This document shows, piece after piece, positions 1 to 11,554 of a stretch of 64,000 nucleotides of DNA (the first letter of the stretch is position 1; every line of letters begins with the position of its first letter). The stretch comes from Phoronis australis (Eukaryota > Phoronida > Phoronidae): assembly GCA_002633005.1 (NCBI GenBank), contig NMRA01000879.1, positions 17,674 to 81,673 on the forward strand. The letters run 5' to 3'. The notes under the pieces are model-generated. The model saw only the letters and a program-made list of their open reading frames with translations. It did no database searches and had not been told where the DNA came from. Both the position numbers and the translations under genes were made by a program.

Positions 1-1044
1 TAAAAAAATAAGTCCTCTTACCGTATCTCAGCACTTCAATTTCAGTTCAGAGATAATAGTTTTCATCTTAAATCTTCTTATTCTTCACCTTATTAACCCG
101 CCGTATCACTGTATGTTATGGCCGCCATTCTACCTCTACAATTCCTGGCAACAGGCGCATTGTAATCCCTTGTCGGCGAGTCATAACAAGCGTCGAAAGC
201 AGTTGTGGGAAAAGTCGTGTGAGAAGTTTGTGCTGCCCTTATTTCGGTATGTGTGCCTACGTTTTGTAGGGTTTCCAAAAGACGAGGAGGGGAGGGAAGT
301 TAAAAAGAGTTCGCTTCCCTGTCAGTTACATTTCTCGTCATGACTTAGTCATCTATAATTCCTCAATCCCCAAATGGAATTCCAGATTTTGTTTGCCGAT
401 TTCTAAGTAGACGTCTCGTCCCGTTTACTGCCACTGGTGAACTCTGAATGCCGGCACAAGTATTGTTTTTTAGCTCACGTGCCAAATGTCACTTGATACA
501 TCCCGGGAAAATACACAGATACAGTATCAAAGTTTGACATCAGCGTAAGCCTACACAGCAATGGGTTTTATGTCAAGACTAAATTAGCAACAGATATGTG
601 ATGTGATAAGCTGTTACATATTTCTTAAGACATTTTCGGGACTGGGTGAGGAGCTCAAGAAGTAAAACTTAATAATTGCCAACTGTATCAAAGAAATGGC
701 ATAAGAATATTTATTGAAAGTAAAAAATTAATAACAGTTACAGAACACTCAGAATTCCACGCTATAGACATACTGTTGTAGTTGTAGCGACAGCAGACGA
801 TAATGTAGGCGTAGTTCCTGGGGTGGTCTATTTCAATAGGGAGCGATGAATCAGCGCGGCTTTACGTGATTTTGCATTTCACATCATAAAGAGTTCCATA
901 GCAACTCGAGTATGAGTGTCAGATTTGAGTACGTTTGGAGTCTACTCGAAATACGACATTTGATACGTTTTTTTGAGTACGACTCCAGTGAGCACGATTT
1001 TGAGTATGAAATCTCGTGTATGAGTATGAGTCTGAGTACGGAGA

Positions 1045-1395
1045 TTGGAGACCGGGCCCTGGAGCCGAGTGATACCCAGTTCTTTTAGATTTGTTGCCGA
1101 GAAAGAAGTGAGATTCATTAAGGGAAGATTGAACAACAAGGTACAAAACTGTGATCCAGAGGCTTTTTGGTTTGGCGACAGACAGGAGGTAAACAGTTGT
1201 TTACTTCTTGATGAGTATTTAAAAACAGGACACCTCCTGAACGAACATTATAACAAAGATCTTGACTCTATAGACCACCCCCTCACAGAGGTGTTCCGTA
1301 GTCGGTGGGCGGAAAATTGTCACACTAGTACTAACACATGCCCACAACAGCAAAGAATTACTTACAGGCGTTGTTTTGAGAAGATAAAGCCCTGA
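1045..1395 (+). CDS. Unassigned open frame, possible terminal exon
   Basis: An open frame of 116 codons with ordinary animal codon use and little simple sequence. It contains EAFWFGDRQEV, LLLDEYLKTGHLLNEHYNK and ends FEKIKP. I do not recognise a family. The sequence just before it is rich in GAGTATGAG-like repeats, and a possible acceptor lies at ACGGAG|ATTGG, so it may be a last exon or an old mobile-element frame. Low confidence. Confidence 0.25.
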   Translation: METGPWSRVIPSSFRFVAEKEVRFIKGRLNNKVQNCDPEAFWFGDRQEVNSCLLLDEYLKTGHLLNEHYNKDLDSIDHPLTEVFRSRWAENCHTSTNTCPQQQRITYRRCFEKIKP

Positions 1396-1538
1396 GTAAT
1401 CAAATTAAATGTATTGGTCGCGTTTGAACTGTGGTCCAAAAATGCATTGTGCGTCGCTTACTGTTTAGTTTCTAAGAGGAACCCCACCCCCAAAGAGATT
1501 GTTCCAGTGTTTCAAAAATTCAAACCACATTCGTAATC

Positions 1539-1778
1539 GTGGCTACTGACCTGACACGAAACTTGTGCATGATATGCTTTAAGCACTACTATAAAAAACG
1601 CTATATTGATTTTAAAATTCCTAACTTTTTGCACGAGGGACTATCAGAAAAGGACTTATTTTTTTGCATGAGACGACAAAGAAATGAAACTTCCATTGCT
1701 CAACTTGAACGTTTATATCAAATAAAAATTGATCATGCCATTGATACCGGTGTGTTGCTTTCAACGTATTTTTGTTAA
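1539..1778 (+). CDS. Unassigned open frame, low confidence
   Basis: Eighty codons beginning MATDLTRNLCMICFKHYYKK, with a Cys-x-x-Cys pair and a later LERLYQIKIDHA helix-like stretch. It lies 140 bp after the previous open frame on the same strand. No domain is recognised; it could be chance. Confidence 0.15.
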   Translation: MATDLTRNLCMICFKHYYKKRYIDFKIPNFLHEGLSEKDLFFCMRRQRNETSIAQLERLYQIKIDHAIDTGVLLSTYFC

Positions 1779-2027
1779 CTTTAACTAAAATGCGTGGTTC
1801 CTTTACCGGCGACCCGGTTAGACATTTCCCGAAACAAAGAGAAGTACTGTTCGTCACTACTTGAACCAACTGCTGGTAACTACTCCATTACTGTAAGAGC
1901 GTTTCTCCAGATCATTGTCCTTTGGGACTAAACTTGATTTGGTAGTACTTGTACATGTACCTGACTTCTCACAAAACACCTTACTGGCCAATATACTTCG
2001 TCACGCAGCTAATACAGGTACATGTAA

Positions 2028-2029
2028 AG

Positions 2030-2066
<37 letters not shown>

Positions 2067-2075
2067 ATATATAGA
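2028..2075. repeat. (TA)n microsatellite
   Basis: An alternating AT run of about 45 bp with one TTT interruption. Confidence 0.95.
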
Positions 2076-2689
2076 TTATTATATGTTCTCAGCCTTTACC
2101 CCCCTTATCTAGAGCCCTCGTGGATTTTGGAGAATTATCACGCTCAGGGCGTTATTTTATTTGTACAACATACTAAACGAGAAACATTGCAATGAATCTA
2201 TTTATCTTATCTGACTCCCCACGGCTTTGTAACTACATGTGTACTTTCTATGTCAGAGGCCCGGGGTCGGAGGTTGTGACCTTTTAAGAAAAGCCGGGCT
2301 AGTTTTGTCAAATAATGCTTTTACTCAAAACCAATTGAAAACTTAAATATAATAGAAATAAATTGAATTTGTAAATTAAGGTTTACCAACTATTATAGCT
2401 TAAAACACGTTTTTTCACGCTAAGCTTCGACCGGGAAATTATCGTCTGCTAAAGTAGGTTACCACTGGTAACTGAATGTAATTCTGACGACAAGATACAC
2501 GCATTCAAACTGGAGATCGGTGATTTACAAGTAAGAGGACATGAGAGAAAAAATTCACTGAATTAAGATATCATTTTTATGGAAATTATGTGTCTTATTT
2601 TTCGTAGCGTATAAGTGCAGTACAATGCGGTTTGTTGAACATGCAATTATTGCGCGTGCTCATTTAAGTATTTTATTTTCACGCTTGTC

Positions 2690-2900
2690 GCTGCATGGTG
2701 TAGTGGTAAAGTCGGCGATCAGCAATGCCAGGGTACCTGGTTCGACTCCGTCCTCGGTTTCCCGCCAAATGGTGAGATAACTTTATGGGTTATTACATGG
2801 TTGTATCTGCCATTTGCTTCTAATATTGTGGTATAAGTATCAGTATTCCAAATTCGGACTTTTGCCAATGGAATACCCTTTCCAGAATCTTCTACGAGAT
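2690..2900 (+). mobile_element. tRNA-derived SINE or SINE head
   Basis: A polymerase III box A-like sequence (TGGTGTAGTGGTAAAG, from 2,697) is followed about 30 bases later by a perfect box B (GGTTCGACTCC, 2,739-2,749). The ends do not pair as an acceptor stem, so it is not an intact tRNA gene. A unique body follows to about 2,900. The 3' limit and target duplication are unclear. Confidence 0.5.
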
Positions 2901-3331
2901 GTCTCACTTTAAATTCACTCCCGATCTACCGAAGTTATTTCCTACTACAAATAGCTTTTCTGCCCAATTTCATTTGACATTTTCTACAGGTAAGGTGAGT
3001 GCCGGTTCATTCCTAGACTCAGTGGTGTAGTGGGGCGTTGGCGCACGTAGGCGCAGTCAACCACATTTTTACCTTTGAACGTAGCGCCTACGAACCGTAA
3101 GTTACTGTGCTCAAGGTAATACATTGGGCTCTGGGCGTCTACTTCCTCTAATTTTACCACTACAGCACTGCCTAGACTATGCATGCACTCCCACAAGTCG
3201 TTAGCTCTATGTATTTTGATACATGGATGAGTTTCTCAACCAGGTGAAAAGAAGAAGTCTATTGAGGTTTACCACATAGTGGTTCCTAGTTGTAACTGAC
3301 CTATCGTAAGCTCCACCATTTGCGCAATGTG

Positions 3332-3420
3332 AACAAACAAACGACAAGTTTTATCCGACAACGTGTTATTTGTCGGGTAAAATGGCGACTGGAAACGAAG
3401 GTGTGTCAAGAATGCTGCGT
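3332..3420 (+). repeat. Dispersed repeat, copy 1
   Basis: About 90 bp is repeated in inverted orientation at 33,350-33,441. The core GGAAACGAAGGTGTGTCAAG is identical in both, and each contains a small CCGACAA...TTGTCGG-type inverted repeat. Neither copy shows an extended shared reading frame. Confidence 0.6.
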
Positions 3421-3429
3421 TCTGTTTGT

Positions 3430-5760
3430 TCAGTTACGAGTCACTCAAAATCCTGGCGACAGGTCAAATTGAGGATACATGTAGTTGGGTGACTGGCTTT
3501 ACACAACGTATGTAGGGATGCAACAACTATTAATGAAGCGGATAAAGTAAGCATGCAGTTCATGGAGTCCCATAATTTGCAAATCTTGCTCACTAGCGGA
3601 GAAATGCGTTGCATAGATTCAAGTAAATTGCGAAACCGTAAGATGACAAGGTACATGTATCACCAAAAGCCGAGCTCACCGTTCAACCATTGCATTCCCT
3701 TGGGTCCTAAGCCCAATCTGATAAGATATGCTGTGCGTGAATCAAGTCAGAAGGCGAAAGCATGCCGTCCCCGTCTCTTTTATCGCAATGAATTATTCAA
3801 ATCATAAACACCACAAAGATAGTTTCCGACATTTGCACAATAATACGTACAAGGCACAGTCCTGTGACAACGATTGCATAACGAGGCCTACTGTGAGTGG
3901 CTAGGCTCAGCATATGTTATACTGAGTGTAATTAACTTTGGAAAACAAACAGTTGAAACAGAACAACGATCATGCAACATTAAATTATTGAAAAAAAATG
4001 CTATATACATGTAGTTAGAATATTGATTATGACATATAAATTGGCGAAAACATCGGAAACTGAGTTACCGGCGGTGGTCCCCTGATACTTCCGTCACGGC
4101 CGGGCGGCTGACTGTCAACGATGAACAGCAAAATACCATTTGATGGCAAAACAACTTCAGTAAGGAAACTTTCCAAGGTTCCAAACTAGTTTAGTATCAG
4201 TATTAATGAGATAAAAGTAAAAGGACTGATTCTCACCCAAACAGAAACATCCATATACCGAACCGCCTGGAGTGCGCGGACCTCTGTGTTCCACCGGGCG
4301 AGATGTGCGCATTAGTCAGCTAACCAGGATTTAAATTCGTGTAACAAAGACATTAAAAAAATATTGTGCCCTAACACTGCAAACATTCAACTCATTGAGT
4401 ACATTTCAGCACACCGCTTCCGCATCACGTAATTTTTTATAGTTAAACAACATAAGTATATATATTGTAGTTTTTGTCAGGTTTTAAAGTATATTTTCGC
4501 TAACAATTGGAAATGAAATCCAATTTCGCAAGTTATATTTTTCCCGGCTTAGAGTCACGGCAGCTGCAGGGGAATTACTTCGCTCGTTACTGTGTCCGCC
4601 CACTAAACTCAAGCAAAGGTGTGCGTTATAGCAGTTGAGATGTACAGCTCACAGGAATCGTTTCTGAACTGATGCAGATAGAGTTTTTATAGTTGGGATC
4701 AAGTATCTTTGTTTCAGAGGAAATCAAATAACGAAAGTAGACGGGAATAGTCGATGATTTTCTGATCTTAGTCGATGAATTAATGTGTACTCAAAAAAGC
4801 TTTTAGTTTGATGACAGAAAAGAATGTGGACATTACAGCATGTTACATACATGTATTACTTAATTTGGTATTTCTAAGTTTTTGAACTAGATTGCTCTTT
4901 AGAGATATTGTCTTTCAAGTTCAAGCGCAGTGCCTGTTTGTTGGTGAAGTGTGACGTCATTTTGACCTAATGGACTACCGTTGTGTGACACAACCGAATA
5001 ACCAATAATTTGTTACAAATTCAAAAGGTGAACTGCCCCATTGTTACACTGTACAAGAATCGGAAAAATTATCCAAGACCTATTTTCGGAATTGTGATAT
5101 GCACTTCTCCCCATCTAACATTACCTGTGATTCCGGATTAAGCCATAATAAGGGCATATACGTCATCCTTAAACACTCAAATTGTACTCGGTTAGGAAAT
5201 CAGCAAATACATGTACGATCTCATCTTTTAACTCAAAATCTAGCTCGAAAATATACTATGCATTAACCAAGTTCTTTTAGTACAAAAGCTCGTCATCTAT
5301 ACACCAGTCTGTACTTGAGAATATTACGGAGTACATACATCACTATGTACTGTACCTGTAATTAGAAATTTGCACTTGATGACGCCTAGATTCGAGGTAC
5401 AAACTCAAAAAATTGAGATTTTGGGGCCAGACTCAACTCAGAGCTTTAACGCTGCGGTAATAAAATTTAAGATATTTTTACATGGTCGTACACATGACAA
5501 ATTACGTAATCTACGACAGGATTTTAGACACTTACCTTTAGTCCATACCAAAGAAGAACACCAATTTCATTATCGATTACGAGTAAATAAGATAGATCGT
5601 GGCACCTGATCCACAACTCTGATTTAGTGCGCAATGATGAACTGCACACCCCAGTTTTATTGGATGAACTCACGCTTTTACGGATTGCAGCCCACGTCTC
5701 CAAATTGCCCTTGACGTTACCCTGTATTTACATGTACGAGCAGGAAACTGGCCTGTACGA
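3430..5760. other. No gene recognised
   Basis: AT-rich sequence. Short open frames only, none with splice support or a recognisable domain. Several TACATGTA palindromes. Confidence 0.5.
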
Positions 5761-8700
5761 CAGTAGTAATACAATAGTGCAATTTCGCATGCGCACATAC
5801 AACTCTCTGCATGGTGTATTTACGTGCATAGTGAAGTATAGGAGCATTGCACTGCATAAAATTTGCATCCTTTGAGAGAAAGAGTGAGATGTCCCTAGTA
5901 ACTATGAAAGAGTAAGAGTAAAGAGTAAGAATATCTACGGAAACTGCACATACAGTAATGACCCCACAGGAACACCTAATGACCCCAAAGTTTGTGCCTG
6001 AATTACGTTTACGTTTGGAGACTATATACGTAATTATGTAAGGTCTAGTTCAAAATTCAGTTTAGTTTGCTCTTAATAACCTTTGACCAGGAAATTTGGT
6101 TCCCTTGATCCCATCTAAATTCCAAGTAAATTTCGGATGCAGATCACTGGTGACTGCTCGTTTTCAAAATTCAGAGAGTCTATCTAAAAACATGTAGAAG
6201 AAGAAGGAACTTGACGGAATGCACTCTTTGAACCGTCTCGGGTCACTGCGGTGCATTTTGAGTCAAATCCAAGTGACCAATAGAATTTTATTGGCAATTG
6301 GTTGAGCTACCATGAATATGAATGCTCTCCATAATGCACCGATTTAAGTACAATCTGATTGAGAAAGTCTTGCACTTAATGACCCTCAAGTTGCACCTAG
6401 TGACCCCAAAATCTTTGAGTGAACTTCCTTTATAATTCGTAATTATATGCATGATTATGAAAGGTCTAGCTCAAAAATCAACTTTGCAATTAATGACCTT
6501 TGACCGGAAACTCGGTTCCCTTTGTCCGAATAAAATTCCATGTAAATTTCTGAAGCAGTTTCTTAGGCCGTACTTGTTGGCAAAATTTGAAGAGTCTATC
6601 TAAAAACCGTCGAAGAAGAACCAATTTTACGAATTGTACTTCTTGATCCATTTCGGATCATCCGGGTGCCATATGGGTCACAACATTATAATTGATAATA
6701 GCCCCTTTATCATCGTATCAACCATCATTGTTGTCAACGAATCGATGTAAGAGCAATAACAGTCCGAAACGGAAGGAACAATAAGAAGAAATAGAACGCA
6801 ATTGCGTATGCGCACTTACAACTCTGCACGTGGTGTTTGGATGTGCATAGTGAAGTACAGGAACATTACGTTGCATAGAAGTTGCATCACTTGTGTGAAA
6901 GAGAGAGATGTCCCTGGTAACTATGAAAGAGCTGGACTAAAGAGTAACAATATCAACGGAAAACTGCACCTAATGACCAAGCAGTTGCACCTAATGTCCC
7001 ACAAAGTTTGTACTGGTTGACCCTCTTGCGGTCTTATAGTGCATTTTGGGTCATACACGTGTTATCAATAGACTTTGATCGGCAATTGGTTGAACCACCA
7101 TGAATTTGAACGCTCTTCTTAATGCATCATTTAAGTACAAGCTGATTAAAAAAATCTTAAACTTTAACCAAAACTGCAGTTAATGACCCCAAAGTTGCAC
7201 CTAGTGACCCCAAAGCTTGTGACTAAACTTCCTTTATGAATTGTAAACATATACATGTTTATGAAATCTAAATCTCGAAAATCACGTTTGCACTTAATGA
7301 CCTTTAACCCGGAAACTCGGTTCCTTTGGTCCGATTGGAATTCCAAGTAAATTTGGGATGCAGATCTCTAGTGCCTTCTTGCTATCAATATTCGAAGTGT
7401 CTACATGTACCTAAAATCTGCTGAAGGAGAACCAATTCGACGGAATGCACTCCTTGACCTTTTTTGGGGCAATCCTGTGCATTTTGAGTCAAATCCATGA
7501 AATCAATAGTATTTGATCGGCAATTGGTTGAACCACCATGAATTTAAACGCTCTCACTAATGCATCAATTAAGTACAAACTGACTTAAAAAGTCTTAAAT
7601 TTAACAGAAAAGTGCACTTAATGACCCCAAAGTTGCACCCAGTGACCCCAAAGTTTGTTACTGAATGGTAATCATATGCATCATTATGAAAGGTCTAGCT
7701 CAAAAATCACTTTTGCACTTAATGACCTTTGACCCGGAAACTCGGTTCCCTTTGTCCGATTGGAAATCCGTGTAAATTTCCGATGCATTTCTTTAGTCCC
7801 TACTTGTTAGCAAAATTCGAAGAGTCTATCTAAAAACCTGTAGAAGAAGAAGCATTTTGTAAAAATGCACTCCTTGACCTGTTTCGGATCACTCCGGTGC
7901 ATTTTGGGTGAAAATATTGTAATCAATAAAAATAAACTTCATTTTCGTATCAACCAGAATGAATATGATTGTTGTTAACGAATCGATGCTAGAGTAATAA
8001 CAATCTGAAAAGGAGGGGACAATAAGAATAAGAATAAGAATAAGAACTAGAAAGATTATTGGCAAGGCCTTACTCTGCGCGTGCGTGTTACTGGGATTGC
8101 AATATGAAGTTTTTGACAGCAAGGAATTCTTTAAAATTGTATTTTTATGACCTTTCCACTAATTGACCGGTTCCGGTGCATTATGAACCCCTTATGAGGG
8201 AATAATTCTCAACCCAATTAAAAGTGTGGTTGATGCTCAGAATGACAAGATAAATGAATTGGTCAAATTTTCAGAAGAATATTGCACCTAATGACCCCAT
8301 GGGTGCACCAAATGTCCTGAAAATTTAGAATTCAAACTCAATCGCATTTAGAAAACAGATATGTAATTTTGAAATCTCTCGCCCAAAATTTTAATTTGCA
8401 CTCAATGACCTTCGACCTATTTTTGCTGATTGGTTAAGAAAATTGCGTAATATAGTAGGGTGTTCAATTGGCATGTTGACTTACTCCAGTGTGCTGAAAT
8501 TGAAAAGAATTTCTTGAAAAATGTAGATATAACATTTTGAACGTTAGATGAACTTTGTACTAGTTGACTGTATCCGGTGCATTATAAGCGTCTTTAGGAG
8601 AATTGTTGCAAAGCCCATGAAAAGTGTTTGATGCTGAGATTCACAGTTGTCTAACACAATTGTCTGACACATCAGAATATTTGGTGAATGAAAAGGACAA

Positions 8701-10110
8701 ATGTTCTGAAGAAAAATGCACCTAATGACCCCATGTTTGCACTTACTGACCTGAAACATTATATTTTAAATTTCATTGGACGTGTCAATCAGACGTGTAA
8801 ATTTGAAGTGTCTAGCTCAAAATTTTAGCTTGCGCCTAATGACCTTTGACCTGTTTTATCTGATTGGATGATTAGATTAGTTAGAAAAGTATTTTTAATT
8901 GTGTTGTGGACTTAAACCTGTGCACCGAATTTGAAAATGATAGCTTTAAAAATGAAGAAGTAGTAGTATTTTGAAAATTATATGACCTTTGCACCAAACG
9001 ACCTCGTCCGGTGCAATATGAAATATGATTATATAACGCATCAACATTTATGTACTGACAAAAATCATATGCTGACTTTAAAGAACGTACCTGCACCCAA
9101 TTCGGAGTTATTGAGTATCAAATTTGGTCGGAAGAATAGGAAGAACTAGAAAGATTATTGTTACAGTGTGACAATAATGGACTCTGCGCGTGCGTATTAC
9201 TGGAATTGTTTTTGGAAGTTACTATCCTTTCCACTAATTGACATCTTCCGTTGCATTATGAACCCAGATGAGGGAAAAATTATAAACTCGATTTAAAGTG
9301 TTCTTAATGCTAAGAATCACTACTCACTTCAGAAAACAAGTTTAATGAATTGGTCAAATTTTCAGAAGAAAAATGCACCTAATGACCACATGGGTGCACC
9401 AAATATCTTGAAAATTTTGAATTCAAACTCAATCGCATTCAGTAAACAGATATGTAATATTGAAGTCTCTAGCTCAAATTTTTAGTTTGCACTCATTGAT
9501 CTTTGACCTATTTTTTCTGATTGATTAGGCCTATTGCGTAGTAGAGTATTCAATTGGCATGTTGACTTACTCCAGTTTGCTGAAATTGAAAAGAATTCCT
9601 TGAAAATCGTGAGATATAACATTTTGAACGTTAGATGACCTTTGCACTAATTGACCCTACACGGTGCATTATAACCGTCTTTAGAATAATTATTGCAAAG
9701 CCCATGAAAAATATGATTAATGCTGAGAATCACAGTTGTCTAACAGACACATCAGAATACTTGGTGTATGAAATTTATAATTTTCAGAAGAAAAATGCAC
9801 CTAATGACCCCATGTTTGAACTATATGACCTGAAACGTTGGATTCCGAATTGGATTACCTGTGCCAGCCAGACCTGTGAATTTGAAGGGTCTAGCTCAAA
9901 ATCTCAGTTTTCACCTAAAGACCTTTGACCTGTTTAACATGATTGGATGACCCGATTACTTAGAAAAGTATTTTTTTTTAAATTGCCTTATTGACTTACA
10001 TGTATACCTGTGCACCGAATTTGAAAAGAATAGCTTTAAACATGAAGAAGCAGCATTTTGAAAATTACGTGACCTTTGCACCAAACGACCTCTTCCGGTG
10101 AATTATGACA
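5760..10110. repeat. Diverged tandem array, unit about 425 bp, with DR1-like sites
   Basis: The phrase TTAATGACCTTTGACC recurs at about 6,077, 6,494, 7,298, 7,723, 8,406, 8,840, 9,497 and 9,919. Intervals are near 420-435 bp, with longer gaps (804, 683 and 657 bp) where a unit is altered or missing. Each unit also has TGCACCTAATGACCCC motifs and a GTCTATCTAAAA or GTCTAGCTCAAA block. Two subfamilies exist: units before 8 kb carry CGGAAACTCGGTTCCC, and later units carry CCTATTTT.CTGATTGG. A 220 bp block at 5,767 recurs at 6,790. Three sites are perfect TGACCTTTGACC, the DR1 consensus bound by RXR/HNF4/PPAR-type receptors. No coding frame is shared between units. Confidence 0.85.
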
Positions 10111-10213
10111 TATGATTTTATAATCAATCAAAATCTATGTACAGTCTAAAATAACATGCTTACTTTGAAGAACATACCTCCAACCGTTTTGGAAATAAGT
10201 GTCAAAGTTGGTC

Positions 10214-10438
10214 GGAAGAAGAATAAGATTAAGAAGAATAAGAATAAGAATAAATTTGACGAAAACCCAGGAACAACAGTTCTCTGCACTTGCACGCGCA
10301 GAGTAATAAGAATAAGAATAAGAATGAAATTGAAGAAAACCCAGGAACAATAGTACTCTGCCCTTGCACGCGCAGAGTAAAAATAAGAAGATAAAATACG
10401 CAGAACAGTAAAACTCTGAGCTTGCACGCGCAGAGTAA
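10214..10438. repeat. Short tandem repeat ending in hairpins
   Basis: Three units of roughly 90, 75 and 58 bp, each made of GAATAA-type runs (plus AAAACCCAGGAACAA in the first two) and closing with CTTGCACGCGCAGAGTAA. The end of each unit can fold, because CTCTGC near it pairs with GCAGAG. Related single blocks lie in opposite orientation at about 8,022-8,085 and 9,132-9,195 inside the larger array. Confidence 0.75.
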
Positions 10439-10485
10439 TTAGTGAAATCCCCGAATTACCAGACAATAAAGACTTGGAGTAGAAG

Positions 10486-10560
10486 CATGAAATGAAATAC
10501 ACTCCCGTGGACCGTTTCAACTTGAAATGAAATACACTCACGTGAACCGTTTCTACTTGT
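10486..10560. repeat. 36 bp tandem duplication covering the fucolectin splice donor
   Basis: Two adjacent copies of about 36 bp (each starting GAAATGAAATACACTC on the plus strand) differ by three bases. On the minus strand the copy nearer the exon retains GTGAGT and the further copy reads GGGAGT, so only one functional donor is left. Confidence 0.7.
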
Positions 10561-10842
10561 CACTTCAATTCCATGGACACGGTGTATTCCATTTAACTCA
10601 ACTCTCCACCATGGATTCTGGAAGTTGTTTCTCTTTAAAGTGTGAGAACACGACTGTCCGTTCATGAAATCTGTAGACCGGCTGCCGTCAATGGCCTTCC
10701 CGGCGTCAGCAGTCAAGTTGAATGACGGAGAAATAAGCCTCAGTGTTGACGACTGTTTAGCACTAAGCAGTGGAATATTGCCTAAAAAAATGAGGACATT
10801 AATTGCATGTAAACTAAAACGACATGTCCGTGTTAAGGTCAA
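10542..10842 (-). CDS. Fucolectin (F5/8-type, eel-fucolectin) domain, first exon with signal peptide
   Basis: The frame begins MTLTRTCRFSLHAINVLIFLG, a likely secretion signal with cleavage near LSA. It continues into a fucolectin/tachylectin-4/pentraxin-type F-lectin domain: the segments AGKAIDGSRSTDF, GQSCSHTL, PWWRVELNG and HRVHGIEVTSRNGS match the family pattern A.DG / SCsHT / pWWrVdLg / V..v.itNR. Such proteins bind fucose-containing glycans and act in innate recognition. The exon ends in phase 1 at a consensus donor (C|GTGAGT), about two thirds through the domain; the next exon is not found. Just beyond the donor a 36 bp stretch that includes the splice site is duplicated, with the second copy changed to GGGAGT. 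Confidence 0.62.
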
Positions 10843-11314
10843 ATGTTAACACAATTCAGTGCTGTGACGATTAGTGGTAATTTGAAACAACTGAAGCTAA
10901 AATTAAAAAAGCTCCTTGAAATAGGCGTATTTTTAAAACAAATAAAACCAGCATCTAAACTGTTCATGAATTTTGGATTTTTTCCAAATTCAGGTATTTC
11001 GTTCAGATTATAGTAGATGGTGCAAGTCTGAAGTTTCAGAAAAATACACAGTTACTGATCTTCAAAAGGCCACTGCACGTTCTTAGCGGGAACGATCCAG
11101 GTCCCAAAATGAACACTGGCTTGTCACGAAAGTTGGGTCGCACCATTATATACATATATTTGCCGGCTGTTCATGAAAAGCAAACTCGAAAACTAAGGAT
11201 TTGTTTGGATCCACGGGTTTTGAACAATGCTATATCTCGTCCGCACAACCTCCTGCGCACCATGGATAATACATGTATATTTCGGAGGTTGAGTGGTGCT
11301 AAATATTTTACGAA

Positions 11315-11554
11315 GGAGGCAGTGTGGCCTGGTTGAGAAGTGCCCGCTTTCTTTACTCGAGGTCGTGGGTTCAAGTCACACCAGGTCAAACTGCTAAGCC
11401 CTTGAGCCAGGTTTCTAGCTCCTCAGCTCGGTTTTAACCATATCTCTATAAAGCATAAAAATATTTCCAGGTGATCAGTGCAATGGGCCCACATGCTAGG
11501 CCTGCGCACGTCTGATACAACGTTTATCAGACCGCCTGCAATTACTTTTTTTAT
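11315..11554 (+). mobile_element. tRNA-derived SINE inserted in gypsy reverse transcriptase
   Basis: The insert is bounded by exact 14 bp target copies AAATATTTTACGAA at 11,301-11,314 and 11,555-11,568. It carries a box A-like GTGGCCTGGTTGAGAAG and a box B-like GGTTCAAGTCACACC spaced as in a tRNA, and ends in a T-rich tract. The RT codons that precede it resume directly after the second target copy. Length 240 bp. Confidence 0.88.

Noticed and set aside
2690-2760. Functional tRNA gene
   Set aside because: Boxes A and B are present but the acceptor and anticodon stems do not pair, so a SINE head is more likely.
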